Assembly: GCF_013184805.1 (NCBI RefSeq)
Contig: NZ_JAATNG010000001.1
Location: forward strand, 2,356,001 to 2,420,000
DNA length: 64,000 nt
Source: Pseudoruegeria sp. HB172150
Lineage (GTDB): Bacteria; Pseudomonadota; Alphaproteobacteria; Rhodobacterales; Rhodobacteraceae
Direction: 5' to 3'
The notes under the pieces were generated by a model. The model worked only from the letters and a program-made list of their open reading frames with translations, did no database searches and had not been told where the DNA came from. The first letter of the stretch is position 1. Each line of letters opens with the position of its first letter. The translations under genes were made by a program, and so were the position numbers. Below are positions 55,323 to 64,000 of this stretch, piece after piece.

Positions 55323-55972
55323 AGCACGAACTCCGCTTTGCGGGCAAAACCGGGCAGAACCGGAGCGCTGGCGTCGAATGCCCAGCGCCAGCTAACGGCA
55401 CCGTCAGCCTTGATACCAAGCCTGGCCTGAGCAAGTCCGCCGTCGGAGAACAGCGCTGCGATGCGGCCGCCCTCTTTCAATTGATCCGTAATGCTAACCG
55501 GCATGTTTTCCACCGCCCCTTCGACGAAAACTACGTCATAGGGCCCGTGTTTCGGCGCCCCCTCGCTCAATTCGGCCTCGACGACCGCGACATTGTCCAC
55601 ATCGGCCTCCGACAGCAGATCCTGCGCCTCGACTGCCATTGCAGAGTCTTCCTCGACCGCCACCACGGCCTGGGCCAGCCGGGCGATCACTGCAGCGGAG
55701 TAGCCAAGGCCGCAACCCAGATCGAGCACCAGTTCTTCCGGGCGGATATCCAGCGCGTCCAGCATTTTTGCCAACGTCCGCGGCGCCAATACGACACGGC
55801 CGGGCGCAAGCGGAATATTCTCGTCCCTGTAGGCCGTCTGGCGGGCCGCATCAGGCACGAAGCGTTCTCTGGGAACTGCTAGCATTGCCTCGATTATCGG
55901 ATACTTTGTCACGTCCGACGGGCGGACCTGACTGTCCACCATCATCCTACGGCTAGTGCCTGCATCGGTCAT
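55319..55972 (-). CDS. pcm: Protein-L-isoaspartate O-methyltransferase
   Basis: 217-aa SAM-dependent enzyme that methylates isoaspartyl residues and starts their repair. Family motifs: [15 protein letters not shown] and [26 protein letters not shown] motif [18 protein letters not shown], and the post-motif Asp/Glu in VAVEEDSAM. The repair-type loop is shortened relative to E. coli Pcm, as usual for the alphaproteobacterial tolC-linked version. First gene of the pcm-tolC-PopZ-like operon. Confidence 0.9.
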   Translation of the reverse strand: MTDAGTSRRMMVDSQVRPSDVTKYPIIEAMLAVPRERFVPDAARQTAYRDENIPLAPGRVVLAPRTLAKMLDALDIRPEELVLDLGCGLGYSAAVIARLAQAVVAVEEDSAMAVEAQDLLSEADVDNVAVVEAELSEGAPKHGPYDVVFVEGAVENMPVSITDQLKEGGRIAALFSDGGLAQARLGIKADGAVSWRWAFDASAPVLPGFARKAEFVL

Positions 55973-56278
55973 TTAACTGAACTCTTCGGTTTAGCTGCCG
56001 ATTGGATGTTGCCACAAGTCTTTCCGGCAAACAACTGACACGGCCCGGTTTACCGGGGTGCCGGGTCTGTTTCGCTTCGGCGAGGCTTGCAGCGATGCCA
56101 CAGTAGCGAATCACCCTTTGACACCGTCGCGTTCGGATCTGGCCAAAAAATCTCAGCCGGAAAACCCGCTATATGCGGGCTGGTACCAAGCAGCTGCCGG
56201 CAACCTACCGCTTGGCGCAAGACTGCCTCTGCTAGCGTGCTGACGTCCCTGCTCCGGCATCTCACCCAAGCGCCACAG
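55973..56278. other. 306-base intergenic region between two minus-strand genes
   Basis: It holds the weak chemoreceptor terminator (56161-56179) and presumably the pcm promoter in the lower 150 bases. CCCGGTTTACCGGG (~56043-56056) can form a hairpin. I see no convincing gene or RNA in it. Confidence 0.6.
56161..56179 (-). terminator. Weak terminator after the chemoreceptor
   Basis: On the minus strand CCCGC, 5-base loop, GCGGG, then TTTT, about 100 bases past the chemoreceptor stop. Short stem, so moderate support only. Confidence 0.5.
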
Positions 56279-59200
56279 TCAGAAATGGCTCCAGCCGTCC
56301 GCGTCATCGAAGTCGACCTCCGGCTCCTGCACTGCGACGGCGGCAACCGTCCTTCGCCCAGCTGGCCGGGGGGCACTCGCCGCCGTGTTCGGCAAGGCCC
56401 TGTTTCCCGGAGGCGTAGAAGTATGCGTGTCGTCAGACCCAGGCTTTTCGACTCCTGTCGATACCTTGGCTGGTACATCGCGTTGGGTCTTTCCTATCGC
56501 AGCCGTTAACTCGGCAGGAGGTTTGGAAGATTGCTCTGCGGGCTTTTCCGTCCCGGTCCTGAACCGCGCCATTGACGTCGTCAGCATTTCCGCTTCTCGC
56601 TTCAGCGAGTGTCCGGCGGCTGTCGTCTCTTCGAACATCGCCGCGTTCTGCTGCGTGACCTGGTCGAGTTGCCCGACGGCTTCGTTGATCTCCGCAAGTC
56701 CGCCGCTCTGTTCGCGAGAGCTTTCGGCGATTTCCGAGACATGGCGCGCGATCTCGACGACACCCACTACGATACTCTTCAACGCCTCGCCCGCCTGACC
56801 GACGAGATCGACACCACGTTTTACCTGCCGGCCGGAGGAAGAGATCAGTTCGTTGATCTCACGCGCGGCCTCTGAGGACCGCTGCGCCAGGGCTCTGACT
56901 TCGGAAGCGACCACGGCAAAGCCACGGCCCGCCTCGCCGGCCCGCGCGGCCTCGACGCCCGCGTTCAGTGCGAGCAGGTTGGTCTGATAAGCAATGTCGT
57001 CGATTACTTCAGTGATCTTCGAGATCTGTTTGGAGGACGCCTCCAGTTCGCTCATCGCATCCACGGCCTGCCGCACGACTTCACCCGAGTTTTCGGCATT
57101 CCCGCGCGCCGTTTCAACGATCCGGTTTGCCTCTGCAGCACCTTCGGCGGCGGTCCGCACCGACGTGGTCAACTGGTCGAGCGCGGCAGCGGTTTCCTCC
57201 AGCGTCGCTGCCTGCCGTTCCGTGCGCGCCGACATGTCATCGGCTGCCGAGGAGATCTCCGAGGCCCCGCCCTGAATCTGTTCGGCATTCTCGGCAACGG
57301 TGCGCATGGCGTTCAACAACTGATCTACGGCTCTGTTGAAATCAGAGCGCAACTGCTCGTACTCCTCGGAGAATGTTGTTGCGATCTGGGCGGTCAGGTC
57401 TCCTTCGGCAAGCTTTCCCAAGCCACCGCGGAGGTTCTCGACGACGGTCGCCTGCTGCGCAGCGCGGCGCTTGCGCTCTTCGTCGGCAGCCGCGATAGCG
57501 GCCTGCGCTTCGGTCACATCCGTCGCGATCAGGATATAGCGCAGCATAGCGCCGTCACTGTCCTTAACGGGGTTCGCGCTACCGTCGACAATCGACTCAC
57601 GACCGTCAGGTCCGGAAAGGAAAAAACGGCCGAAGACCGCTTCGCCTGTGCGCAGGCGCTGAAGATCGTCATCGCCTCCGGCAAACCGCAGGAAATCATC
57701 CTGGTTCCGGCCCATGATTTCATCCCGTGGCTTTCCGACGACCGCGCAGAATGCAGTGTTCGCATCCAAAACCTTATGATCGAGCGAGAATTCCGCCCGA
57801 ACCTGATAACCGTCAATGGAATCCAGCACGGCTTGGTTCAGGAAGCTCGCAGTCACGTCTTGCATTTCGATAACGAAACCGATTGCTTCGCCGGCATCGG
57901 TGCGCACCTCGGCCAGATCGAGCGTTAGCCGCAGATTGCCCAGCGCAAGGTTCAGTTTCGCCGGCAGGCTCTCGGGCCGCTCGAAGCAGGCAGAGATCCG
58001 TTCGACAGTATCGGCCGGTAGAATACTCTCAATCAGATTGCCGCGAATGGCTTCCGGATCGAATGCATCGTTGCCCCGCTTGAATTCGGCTTGTTTCTCA
58101 ACGAACAACGCTCGGACGGCACGGTTCGCGTGACGCACCTTTTTCGATCGATCGAGCATCAATATGCAAGCCGTACTCGCCGAGAAAGCGGCGCCACGAA
58201 ATGTGCTGTTCACGCGTTCCTCTTCGGCATCACGCAGCTTTCGCCGAAAGCCATCGAGCTTTTCGGCGATATGCCCTATCTCGTCGTGGCGGTCGGCATC
58301 GATGATCTCGACGCCGAAATCTCCGCCTGAGATACGGCCGATGGCACCGGTCACCCGTCGCAAGGGCCGTGCGAGACTGGCAGAGAAGGCAATAGCGGCG
58401 ACAGAGGCCGTGGCGATCGCGGCAAGACAGCCCCAAAAAAGCATCTGATGCAGTCGGCCCAAGCCCGCGAGCGCCTCGCTCTGCGACATCTCCGCCACCG
58501 CAGCCCAGCGCGCGCCGGTGAACTCCAACGGCCGAAATGCGCGAACCACCGGCACACCGAACCGGTTCTCTGTCAACTCGGCACCGGACTGGCCGGCTAG
58601 CGCAGCCTGGACACCAGGGCCATCGAAGCTTTCCATCAGGATCGCCTCTGACGTGCTTCCGGACCGGTTCGTACGCAACAACATGTCCGGCCCGACGAGC
58701 ACGATTTCCCCGGTTTCACCGAGGCCCTGGCCGGACTGCGTTATTGCATCGAGTCCGTCGCTGGAAAGCTCGTACGCGATCACCCCGATAGGTTTGCCGA
58801 ACAGCAGAACTTGCTGCGCAAGAAAAGCGACGGGAGCGTCACCGCCGGGCGCGAACACTTCAAAATCCTCGAAGACCTGCTGGCCTACTTCACTTTCCAT
58901 GGTTTCGCGAAATGCGCGCGAGAGAGAGGAGTCGCCGAGCGGTCCTTCCAGCACATTGCTGCCGAAATCATCGTTCTTCTGAACAGAGTAGAGGACGTTG
59001 CCGGCCTCATCGAGAATCAGGATGTCGTGATACCCGAAGTCATTCAGGCGGTCGCGGAAATAGGCGTGAAACTCGGCATGTGTCGTGGAATAGAGAGAGT
59101 CGTCCGCAGCCTTGTCCAGATTCTGGCGCTCGCCCGGCGGGTTCGGATTGTTGTCCACGTAAAGGCGGCGCAGTTCCGTTTCCGCATTATCGTTCAGCGC

Positions 59201-59473
59201 CGCCCATGACTGTTTGAACCGCGCGACCGCACGCATGATCGTACGTTCGTTTGCGGCGCGTTTCAGGTCCTGCTGCGTCGCGGCGATCTGACGCTCGATA
59301 ATACTCACATTGGCGTCGAGCACTGTTACGAGACGATCCGACGCGTCGTCGATCACCGCAGTTTCCTGGAAGCGGTTCACAAAGATACCGAACAGGATCA
59401 CGGCGGCAGACACGAGCAGAACTGTGACCACCGGAAGCTTAATCGTAATCCGGATATTGTTCAGAAATCTCAT
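56279..59473 (-). CDS. Methyl-accepting chemotaxis protein with PAS domains
   Basis: 1064-aa chemoreceptor. ATG 59473 has AAGGAG 9 bases upstream. Order: TM1 (LPVVTVLLVSAAVILFGIFV, ~13-32), a large periplasmic Cache-type sensor (~35-330), TM2 (~345-366), HAMP (~368-425), two PAS-like segments (~440-545 and ~555-680; DSIDGYQVRAEFSLDHKVLDANTAF is typical), a second HAMP-like stretch (LGKLAEGDLTAQI, ~705), and the signalling coiled coil with the tip IDDIAYQTNLLALNAGVEAARAGE. A ~95-residue disordered tail ends in GWSHF, an xWxxF pentapeptide like the CheR/CheB tether of high-abundance receptors. No che genes are adjacent. Ligand unknown. Confidence 0.94.
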   Translation of the reverse strand: MRFLNNIRITIKLPVVTVLLVSAAVILFGIFVNRFQETAVIDDASDRLVTVLDANVSIIERQIAATQQDLKRAANERTIMRAVARFKQSWAALNDNAETELRRLYVDNNPNPPGERQNLDKAADDSLYSTTHAEFHAYFRDRLNDFGYHDILILDEAGNVLYSVQKNDDFGSNVLEGPLGDSSLSRAFRETMESEVGQQVFEDFEVFAPGGDAPVAFLAQQVLLFGKPIGVIAYELSSDGLDAITQSGQGLGETGEIVLVGPDMLLRTNRSGSTSEAILMESFDGPGVQAALAGQSGAELTENRFGVPVVRAFRPLEFTGARWAAVAEMSQSEALAGLGRLHQMLFWGCLAAIATASVAAIAFSASLARPLRRVTGAIGRISGGDFGVEIIDADRHDEIGHIAEKLDGFRRKLRDAEEERVNSTFRGAAFSASTACILMLDRSKKVRHANRAVRALFVEKQAEFKRGNDAFDPEAIRGNLIESILPADTVERISACFERPESLPAKLNLALGNLRLTLDLAEVRTDAGEAIGFVIEMQDVTASFLNQAVLDSIDGYQVRAEFSLDHKVLDANTAFCAVVGKPRDEIMGRNQDDFLRFAGGDDDLQRLRTGEAVFGRFFLSGPDGRESIVDGSANPVKDSDGAMLRYILIATDVTEAQAAIAAADEERKRRAAQQATVVENLRGGLGKLAEGDLTAQIATTFSEEYEQLRSDFNRAVDQLLNAMRTVAENAEQIQGGASEISSAADDMSARTERQAATLEETAAALDQLTTSVRTAAEGAAEANRIVETARGNAENSGEVVRQAVDAMSELEASSKQISKITEVIDDIAYQTNLLALNAGVEAARAGEAGRGFAVVASEVRALAQRSSEAAREINELISSSGRQVKRGVDLVGQAGEALKSIVVGVVEIARHVSEIAESSREQSGGLAEINEAVGQLDQVTQQNAAMFEETTAAGHSLKREAEMLTTSMARFRTGTEKPAEQSSKPPAELTAAIGKTQRDVPAKVSTGVEKPGSDDTHTSTPPGNRALPNTAASAPRPAGRRTVAAVAVQEPEVDFDDADGWSHF

Positions 59474-59650
59474 CGAGGTAGTCTCCTTGCATGTGCCGCC
59501 GGGATGGCCGGGCAGCACGACTCGCGCCACTTGCTAAAACTGAGGAATGAAGATTGGTTTAAGTGACCACGGGCACAGAGCCGTGACCCGCGAGTACCGG
59601 GTTTGCGCCTTGACGCGGTCCGAAATGCCACCTAATCAGAACGCCACTCT

Positions 59651-59724
59651 GGCGAGTTGGCGGAGTGGTGACGCAGCGGATTGCAAATCCGTGTACACCG
59701 GTTCGATTCCGGTACTCGCCTCCA
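59651..59724 (+). tRNA. tRNA-Cys (GCA)
   Basis: Complete cloverleaf of 74 bases: acceptor GGCGAGT / ACTCGCC, D stem GCG / CGC, anticodon stem GCGGA / TCCGT with loop TTGCAAA (anticodon GCA at 59683-59685), T stem ACCGG / CCGGT with TTCGATT loop, and encoded CCA at 59722-59724. Confidence 0.98.
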
Positions 59725-60054
59725 AAAAATCCTTTTAATCATCGGGTATAGGTCAAGTTGACTGTCGACCAGTTCCTGGCCGCAAATCATCTCGCTCAAA
59801 ATTAGTGTTGCATTCGGCTACAAGGCGCTTTGCCTGCAGAAGGTTCAGGGCTCACAGGGGCATGCGATCAGACTGCGTCCGCGAGACAAGCGGCTTCGTC
59901 AATGTCAAAAAAGCAGGGTTCCAGATACGCAATGGTTGAGCGTCTCCTGCCGCTGCCCGAAAGCGAGACTCATGTCGCAGAGATAGTCGAAGGCCGATCC
60001 AGCACTAAGCAAAATCAATTTGTTACGGGCGAAGGCAGCGCCGCTGTGCAAACT
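59725..60054. other. 330-base region between tRNA-Cys and the iron cluster
   Basis: No gene can be supported. It looks less GC-rich than its surroundings. A plus-strand frame (59830-60234) runs through it but overlaps the opposite-strand reductase gene and has no recognisable product. No integrase, and no second copy of the tRNA 3' end is visible in the window, so an attachment site is not shown. Confidence 0.6.
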
Positions 60055-61092
60055 TCACATAGCCGTCCAGAAGCCCGCGAGGTAGGTGCGGTCGGCGCCC
60101 CAGCCGAGCCTCTCGCGATAGTACATGCGCAGCGGCTGAATGACCGATTTCTCGCAAGCGACCCACAGGAATCCGTTCCAATCCTCGGTCGCCCGCGCCT
60201 TGATCCAGTCGTGGATTTGTTCAGTTTCGCATGAGGGGATCCGGGCGACATCGAATCCGGGGGGAGCTTCAAGCGGATAGTCCGACCCCGCTGCTGAAAA
60301 CAACGCTACCTCTCCCTTCGCTTTGCCATTCACGTGGGCCAGTTGGCGTGCAATCGCCGGATATGCGGTTTCGTCACCAGCGATGATCATCTTGGTCGCA
60401 TCAACAGTGGCGCTGCCACCGGGACCAATCATTCCGATCCGAGCGCCGGCCTGAGCGGACCTTGCCCAGTCGGTCACGCGACCGCCTTCATGGATGAACA
60501 CGTCGAAATCCAGCAGCCCGTTGCCGGCATCGCTCCAGACAGTTGTGTAGGCCGGGCGGTGCAGCCGATTGTCGCCTTCCGGCCAGACCGTCCGGCCATT
60601 CGCGTCGAGCCGGGGCCAGTCCGGTTCCGGATTGCCCGATGCCGGCAGGGCAAGGCGGAAATGCATGCGCTCGCCCGAGAACGGTTCAAGGTTCTTGCCT
60701 GCAAGCCGCACACGAAGGAATTCCCGGCATATTGGGGTCACCGACACCACCTGCATGAGCCGGAAGTTCGGCGGCAAGGCCCCGACTTCGACAGGGTTGT
60801 CCCACTGGATCCTCTTAGCCAGCTCCGGCATTGCAGCAGAGAACTGATCGACGAGGCCTTCCTTAAGCGTCTGCAGGAACTCGCCGTTCTCGGCACTCAG
60901 TTCAAGTCGAACCGCTCCTTCATCCGGGTGGATCTTGAAGTGGCCCATTGGCGTGTGACAAGCAAGTCCGCCGTCCTTGGTCTCAGCCGTCTGAAGCCCG
61001 CGCACGCCAGCGCCGTGGCGCACGGCCGCCGCCAGAGCGGCATATGCAATTCCGCCAAGGCGCGCCGATTCCCGGAATTCCATCCCCGCCAT
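60055..61092 (-). CDS. Siderophore-interacting FAD reductase with N-terminal DUF2218-like domain
   Basis: 345-aa cytoplasmic flavoprotein that would reduce ferric siderophore to release iron. The ATG at 61092 has GAGGC ~9 bases upstream and lies 10 bases after the receptor stop. Residues ~1-105 (HTPMGHFKIHPDEGAVRLELSA, ...) resemble the DUF2218 domain that, in other bacteria, is a separate protein or fused to this enzyme. FAD-binding follows with RPAYTTVW (RxYT-like), GPGGSATVDATKMIIAGDETAYPAIAR, then the C-terminal domain (WVACEKSVIQPLRMYYRERLG). Last gene of the iron cluster. Confidence 0.9.
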   Translation of the reverse strand: MAGMEFRESARLGGIAYAALAAAVRHGAGVRGLQTAETKDGGLACHTPMGHFKIHPDEGAVRLELSAENGEFLQTLKEGLVDQFSAAMPELAKRIQWDNPVEVGALPPNFRLMQVVSVTPICREFLRVRLAGKNLEPFSGERMHFRLALPASGNPEPDWPRLDANGRTVWPEGDNRLHRPAYTTVWSDAGNGLLDFDVFIHEGGRVTDWARSAQAGARIGMIGPGGSATVDATKMIIAGDETAYPAIARQLAHVNGKAKGEVALFSAAGSDYPLEAPPGFDVARIPSCETEQIHDWIKARATEDWNGFLWVACEKSVIQPLRMYYRERLGWGADRTYLAGFWTAM

Positions 61093-61102
61093 GCGTGATG
61101 CC

Positions 61103-63265
61103 TCAGAACCGATAGTCCAGCCGTACCCCGATCTCGCGCCGGTCGCCCAGCACAGCCTGAGAGCCGGGACCGCTCTCGTTGACGAAGTACCCCTCGTCCA
61201 GCACGTTGTTGGCATAGACCGTAAGCGACGCCTGGTCCCAGGCATAGCCGGCCTGCAGATCCACCAAAGTGTAGCTGTCATTCATGATCGGCAAACTGTC
61301 TTGCGACAGCGTCGACAGGAACTGACCGACATGGGTAACCGTGGCGCCGTGGAACCAGCCCGTATCGGCGCCCCAGCGATAGCCTAGCGTCAACGACTGT
61401 TCCGGCGCGCCCGGGAAGCTTTCGCCGGTGTAATCGATACTGGGAAGAACGAAATCGGTGAACTCTGTATGCAGCAGGCCCGCCGAGGCGAACAGGTTCA
61501 ACCGATCGTTGTAGGCATAGTCCAGTTCCAGTTCCGCACCAAAGCTTTCCGACTTCCCGGCGTTGGCGATATAGCCCGACACCGGGTTGCCAGACTCGGC
61601 ATAGATTTCGACCTGCTGGTTGTCCCAGTCCTGGTAGAAGACCGAGGTTGACACGGTCAACGCGCCGTCCATGAGCGTGCCGCGATGGGTCAGTTCCAGA
61701 TTGCGGGCCGTTTCCGCATCATAGCTGAAATAGGCGCCGTCGGATGCGCGGACACCCGCGCCGCCCGGACGATACCCTTCCTGGTAGACCAGCGAAACTG
61801 TCTGATCGTTGGCAAACTCATAGGCGAGGCCGATCTTGGGAATGAAGACGGTGTCTTCGAACGTGGTCTCGGTATCGGTGATCGTGACGAAATCGGACGA
61901 GAAGAGCGCCGTCTGCTCCTGCTTGTAATAGTCGACCCGGCCGCCGGCGATCACGCTCCAGCCGGGAGCGAATTCATATGTGATCTCGCCGAAGGCGGCC
62001 AGGTTGGTGACGTCCGAGGTGTTCCGCGACTGGTCGAAGGTCAGTTGCTGGTAGTCGCGCCAGCTGGAGTTGTTCTCGAGCGCGCCATAAACCCCAGCGA
62101 CCCATCGCATTCCTGCGCCGTCGTCATAGTTCAGGCGGAATTCCTGCGAGAAGATCTCTTGCTTGAATTCGCCTTGGCCCTCCAGGAACTCGCCGAAGTC
62201 GATATAGAGAGACGGATCCGTGCCGACGTTAATCGAGCGGCGGTCGGTCAGGGAACTGGTCCAGCCTGTCTGGGCGGTGAACTTGAGGAAGTCGCTGACC
62301 TCGTGCGTGACTTCGATGCTGGCGGAGTCTGTTGTGGTTTCACGTACTTCCGCAAATAGAGGCAGGAGATAAACACCTAGCGAGTTGTAGAATGTCGGCA
62401 GTAGCTCCCCGTAGGAGTCGCCGCGCATGTCGTCGTAGCTGACAGACAATGGGCCCGTCCAGGCCGGCCCAACGACAGAGTTCTTGTAGGGACTGTCAAA
62501 GGAGTGACCGTAGCTTAACAGCACCTTGGTCGCCTCGCTTCCGGTTGGCAGCCACAGCAGCCGGCCACGGATATTGTAATACTCGTCGGTCGAGAAATCG
62601 TCGTACAGCGCGTATTTCTCGTAGGACGGATAGTTGATGTCAGTGTCCTTGGCCGACCACTCACCACTGATCCGGTAGGCCAGTGTTTCACTAAGACCGT
62701 CGCCGAATGCGATGCCGACCTGGCGGTGGTTGTTTTCGCCGTAGGTCAGCTGGATGTGGCCCGATTTCTCAAAATCCGGCTCGACCGTGCGCAGATAGAC
62801 CGCGCCCGCCAGGCCCGCACGCCCAGTGAGCGTTGAGGTCGGGCCGCGGTAGATCTCGACCTGCTCAACGTCAAAAAGGCCGCGAAAGCCTCGGCGCGCG
62901 GATTCCACAGTCTGCGGTGCGCCATCGACATACAGCGTCGCCAGCGGGGCGCCTATTCCGCCCGGGGTTTGTCCCTCGGAGTTGATGCCCCGAATGACGA
63001 AACCGCTCTCCACGGTCGGTCCGGGCATGACGTTGGCGACCTTGCCAAAGACGTCCTGAAACGTGAACAGAGCGGGCGTGTCCAGCGCCTCTTCGTCCAG
63101 AACCGCGACAGAGGCGGTCGAGTCCTCGATGACGCTGGCCGACCGGTCGCCGTAGAGATAGACTACGCCCAGGAACTCTGCATCCCCGCTCTGAGCAAGT
63201 GCCGCACCGGTTGTAAGCGCCGAAATTCCATACGAAAGCATGGCAGCCGATTTCACTGACCGCAT
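61103..63265 (-). CDS. TonB-dependent receptor (ferric-siderophore type)
   Basis: 720-aa outer-membrane receptor. The ATG at 63265 has AAGGGGG 8 bases upstream; an Arg/Pro-rich longer frame is rejected. Signal peptide up to GAALAQS; plug domain ~40-165 with FVIRGINSEGQTPGG and VEQVEIYRGPTSTLTGRAGLAGAVYLRT; then the 22-strand barrel, ending LGDRREIGVRLDYRF with C-terminal Phe, the usual outer-membrane sorting residue. No clear TonB box can be picked out. Siderophore specificity is unknown. Next to the reductase and ABC ATPase, an iron role is the best inference. Confidence 0.94.
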   Translation of the reverse strand: MRSVKSAAMLSYGISALTTGAALAQSGDAEFLGVVYLYGDRSASVIEDSTASVAVLDEEALDTPALFTFQDVFGKVANVMPGPTVESGFVIRGINSEGQTPGGIGAPLATLYVDGAPQTVESARRGFRGLFDVEQVEIYRGPTSTLTGRAGLAGAVYLRTVEPDFEKSGHIQLTYGENNHRQVGIAFGDGLSETLAYRISGEWSAKDTDINYPSYEKYALYDDFSTDEYYNIRGRLLWLPTGSEATKVLLSYGHSFDSPYKNSVVGPAWTGPLSVSYDDMRGDSYGELLPTFYNSLGVYLLPLFAEVRETTTDSASIEVTHEVSDFLKFTAQTGWTSSLTDRRSINVGTDPSLYIDFGEFLEGQGEFKQEIFSQEFRLNYDDGAGMRWVAGVYGALENNSSWRDYQQLTFDQSRNTSDVTNLAAFGEITYEFAPGWSVIAGGRVDYYKQEQTALFSSDFVTITDTETTFEDTVFIPKIGLAYEFANDQTVSLVYQEGYRPGGAGVRASDGAYFSYDAETARNLELTHRGTLMDGALTVSTSVFYQDWDNQQVEIYAESGNPVSGYIANAGKSESFGAELELDYAYNDRLNLFASAGLLHTEFTDFVLPSIDYTGESFPGAPEQSLTLGYRWGADTGWFHGATVTHVGQFLSTLSQDSLPIMNDSYTLVDLQAGYAWDQASLTVYANNVLDEGYFVNESGPGSQAVLGDRREIGVRLDYRF

Positions 63266-63315
63266 GACGTTCCCCCTTAGATGACGTCCAATTGCTAGCG
63301 GTCTGGCTGGCTGGT

Positions 63316-63330
63316 TGATAATTTCAGTCA
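63316..63330 (-). promoter_or_regulatory. Candidate iron-responsive operator (IRO-type)
   Basis: TGA-N9-TCA palindrome ending 50 bases before the receptor ATG, the form reported for the iron-responsive IRO box (RirA in rhizobia) and similar to the Rhodobacterales iron box. Only six bases are fixed, so a chance match in a 148-base gap is not negligible; position and neighbours raise its likelihood. Confidence 0.5.
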
Positions 63331-63413
63331 GGTATTTGAGCGGGTCAAGAGACGGAACGCATGGTCGAGTTATCGCCCGCGACTGTTGCGGATAATGCAC
63401 ATGTGGCATTGCG

Positions 63414-64000
63414 CTACTGCGGGGCGCGCGGCAGGCAGACAGGTGCACCGGTTTCGGGATTTGTCACCACCAGCGCAGACAATCCGAAGACTTGGGCAAG
63501 CGTCGCCTCGGTAAGCGCTTCACGGGGCGTTCCGCGCGCGCGAATTTCGCCCTCGCGCATCAGCACTACCTCCCCTGCGAATTCCGCTGCTAGGTTCAGA
63601 TCGTGCAGCACGGTAACCACAGTCTTGCCCGCTTCAGACAGCGCGCGGATTAACCCCAGGACTTCAAGCTGATGCGCCGGATCGAGGAACGTGGTCGGCT
63701 CGTCAAGCAGCAGGATCTCCCCCTGCTGCGCCAGCGTCATTGCGATCCAGGCGCGTTGCCGCTGGCCGCCCGAAAGGGTTTCCATCGCCCGATCCGCCAG
63801 ATGCGCTGTCCCCGTCATCTCCAGCGCTTCGTCGACCGCCGCCTGATCCGAGCTCGACCACATGGAAAACAGACCGCGATGCGGGTACCGTCCCTGCCGG
63901 ACCAGATCCCCCACCGTAAGGCGCTCCGGAGCGACCGAGTTCTGAGCCAGCACGCTCACAACTCTCGCCAGCGCCTTACTGCCCATTCTGGCAATCGGCC
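63414..64000 (-). CDS. ABC ATPase, iron-siderophore (FecE/FhuC type), 5' end outside window
   Basis: Partial ATP-binding protein (about 195 visible residues). The frame stays open to base 64000 on the minus strand, so the Walker A and N-terminus lie beyond the edge; the ATG at 63986 is internal. Visible: LAQNSVAPERLTVGDLVRQGRYPHRG (Q-loop region), signature LSGGQRQRAWIAM, Walker B ILLLDEPTTFLD, H-loop VLHDLNLAAEFA, all diagnostic of the FecE/FhuC iron-chelate group. It lies 148 bases upstream of the receptor on the same strand; permease and binding-protein genes are presumably just outside the window. Confidence 0.92.
   Translation of the reverse strand, partial: PIARMGSKALARVVSVLAQNSVAPERLTVGDLVRQGRYPHRGLFSMWSSSDQAAVDEALEMTGTAHLADRAMETLSGGQRQRAWIAMTLAQQGEILLLDEPTTFLDPAHQLEVLGLIRALSEAGKTVVTVLHDLNLAAEFAGEVVLMREGEIRARGTPREALTEATLAQVFGLSALVVTNPETGAPVCLPRAPQ

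Noticed and set aside
59830-60234. Plus-strand frame of 134 codons after tRNA-Cys
   Set aside because: Its second half is antisense to the siderophore reductase and the first half has no recognisable protein pattern or ribosome site.

Overview
The window is a high-GC (mid-60s percent by eye) stretch of a Gram-negative chromosome that looks like an alphaproteobacterium of the Rhodobacterales (Roseobacter type). Support for this: a VPLPA-CTERM sorted exoprotein, a UvrA with the alphaproteobacterial CPVSG zinc-site variant, a direct-repeat SOS box of the GTTC-N7-GTTC type in front of uvrA, a release factor 2 gene without the programmed frameshift, and the alphaproteobacterial order pcm - tolC - PopZ-like. 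The species cannot be named from the sequence. Most of the window is core chromosome. There is no integrase, transposase, prophage or CRISPR array.

Layout. 0-7.5 kb: a two-gene RND efflux system (adaptor cut by the window edge, then permease), two tandem paralogous small secreted proteins, and a VPLPA-CTERM protein. 7.8-20.3 kb: uvrA with its SOS operator, two MFS transporters, a Tat-type lipoprotein, a methyltransferase, a repeat-built 671-aa exported protein, lpd, an exported ADPRibase-Mn-like phosphoesterase and a DUF924 protein. 20.4-29.8 kb: an AsmA/YhdP-like giant followed by queA, then bcp, then an overlapping LytM peptidase / bactofilin / MFS operon, and a DUF2189 membrane protein. 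29.8-41.9 kb: amidase, prfB, a TPR membrane protein, a DUF2235 hydrolase, an orphan form-II CoxL-type molybdoenzyme subunit, valS and a DUF1992 protein. 42-50.9 kb: two PLP aminotransferases, a tyrosine phosphatase translationally coupled to an MsbA-like ABC exporter, a glycosyltransferase, ygfZ plus a fructosamine-kinase-like gene, efp, and a conserved 109-aa protein with a strong terminator. 51-59.5 kb: cobQ, the pcm-tolC-PopZ-like operon and a large chemoreceptor. 59.6-64 kb: tRNA-Cys and an iron-uptake cluster (ABC ATPase, TonB receptor, siderophore-interacting reductase) with a candidate iron-responsive operator.

How genes work together. Several short overlaps suggest translational coupling: adaptor/permease, LytM/bactofilin, phosphatase/ABC exporter, ygfZ/kinase, AsmA-like/queA and pcm/tolC. 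Bactofilin with a LytM peptidase is a known cell-shape pairing. The iron cluster is a coherent import route: receptor, inner-membrane ATPase, cytoplasmic reductase.

Most unusual signals: (1) an RND adaptor whose hairpin is built from nine proline-containing 14-residue repeats going up and 21 uninterrupted heptads going down; (2) a PopZ-like polar scaffold candidate with a roughly 380-residue acidic linker; (3) an intergenic element present three times (two copies identical over 49 bp), each followed by a hairpin-capable sequence; (4) a four-module, cysteine-paired exported protein of unknown function. None amounts to a clearly new defence or mobile system. Antisense open frames over the GC-rich genes were treated as shadows.
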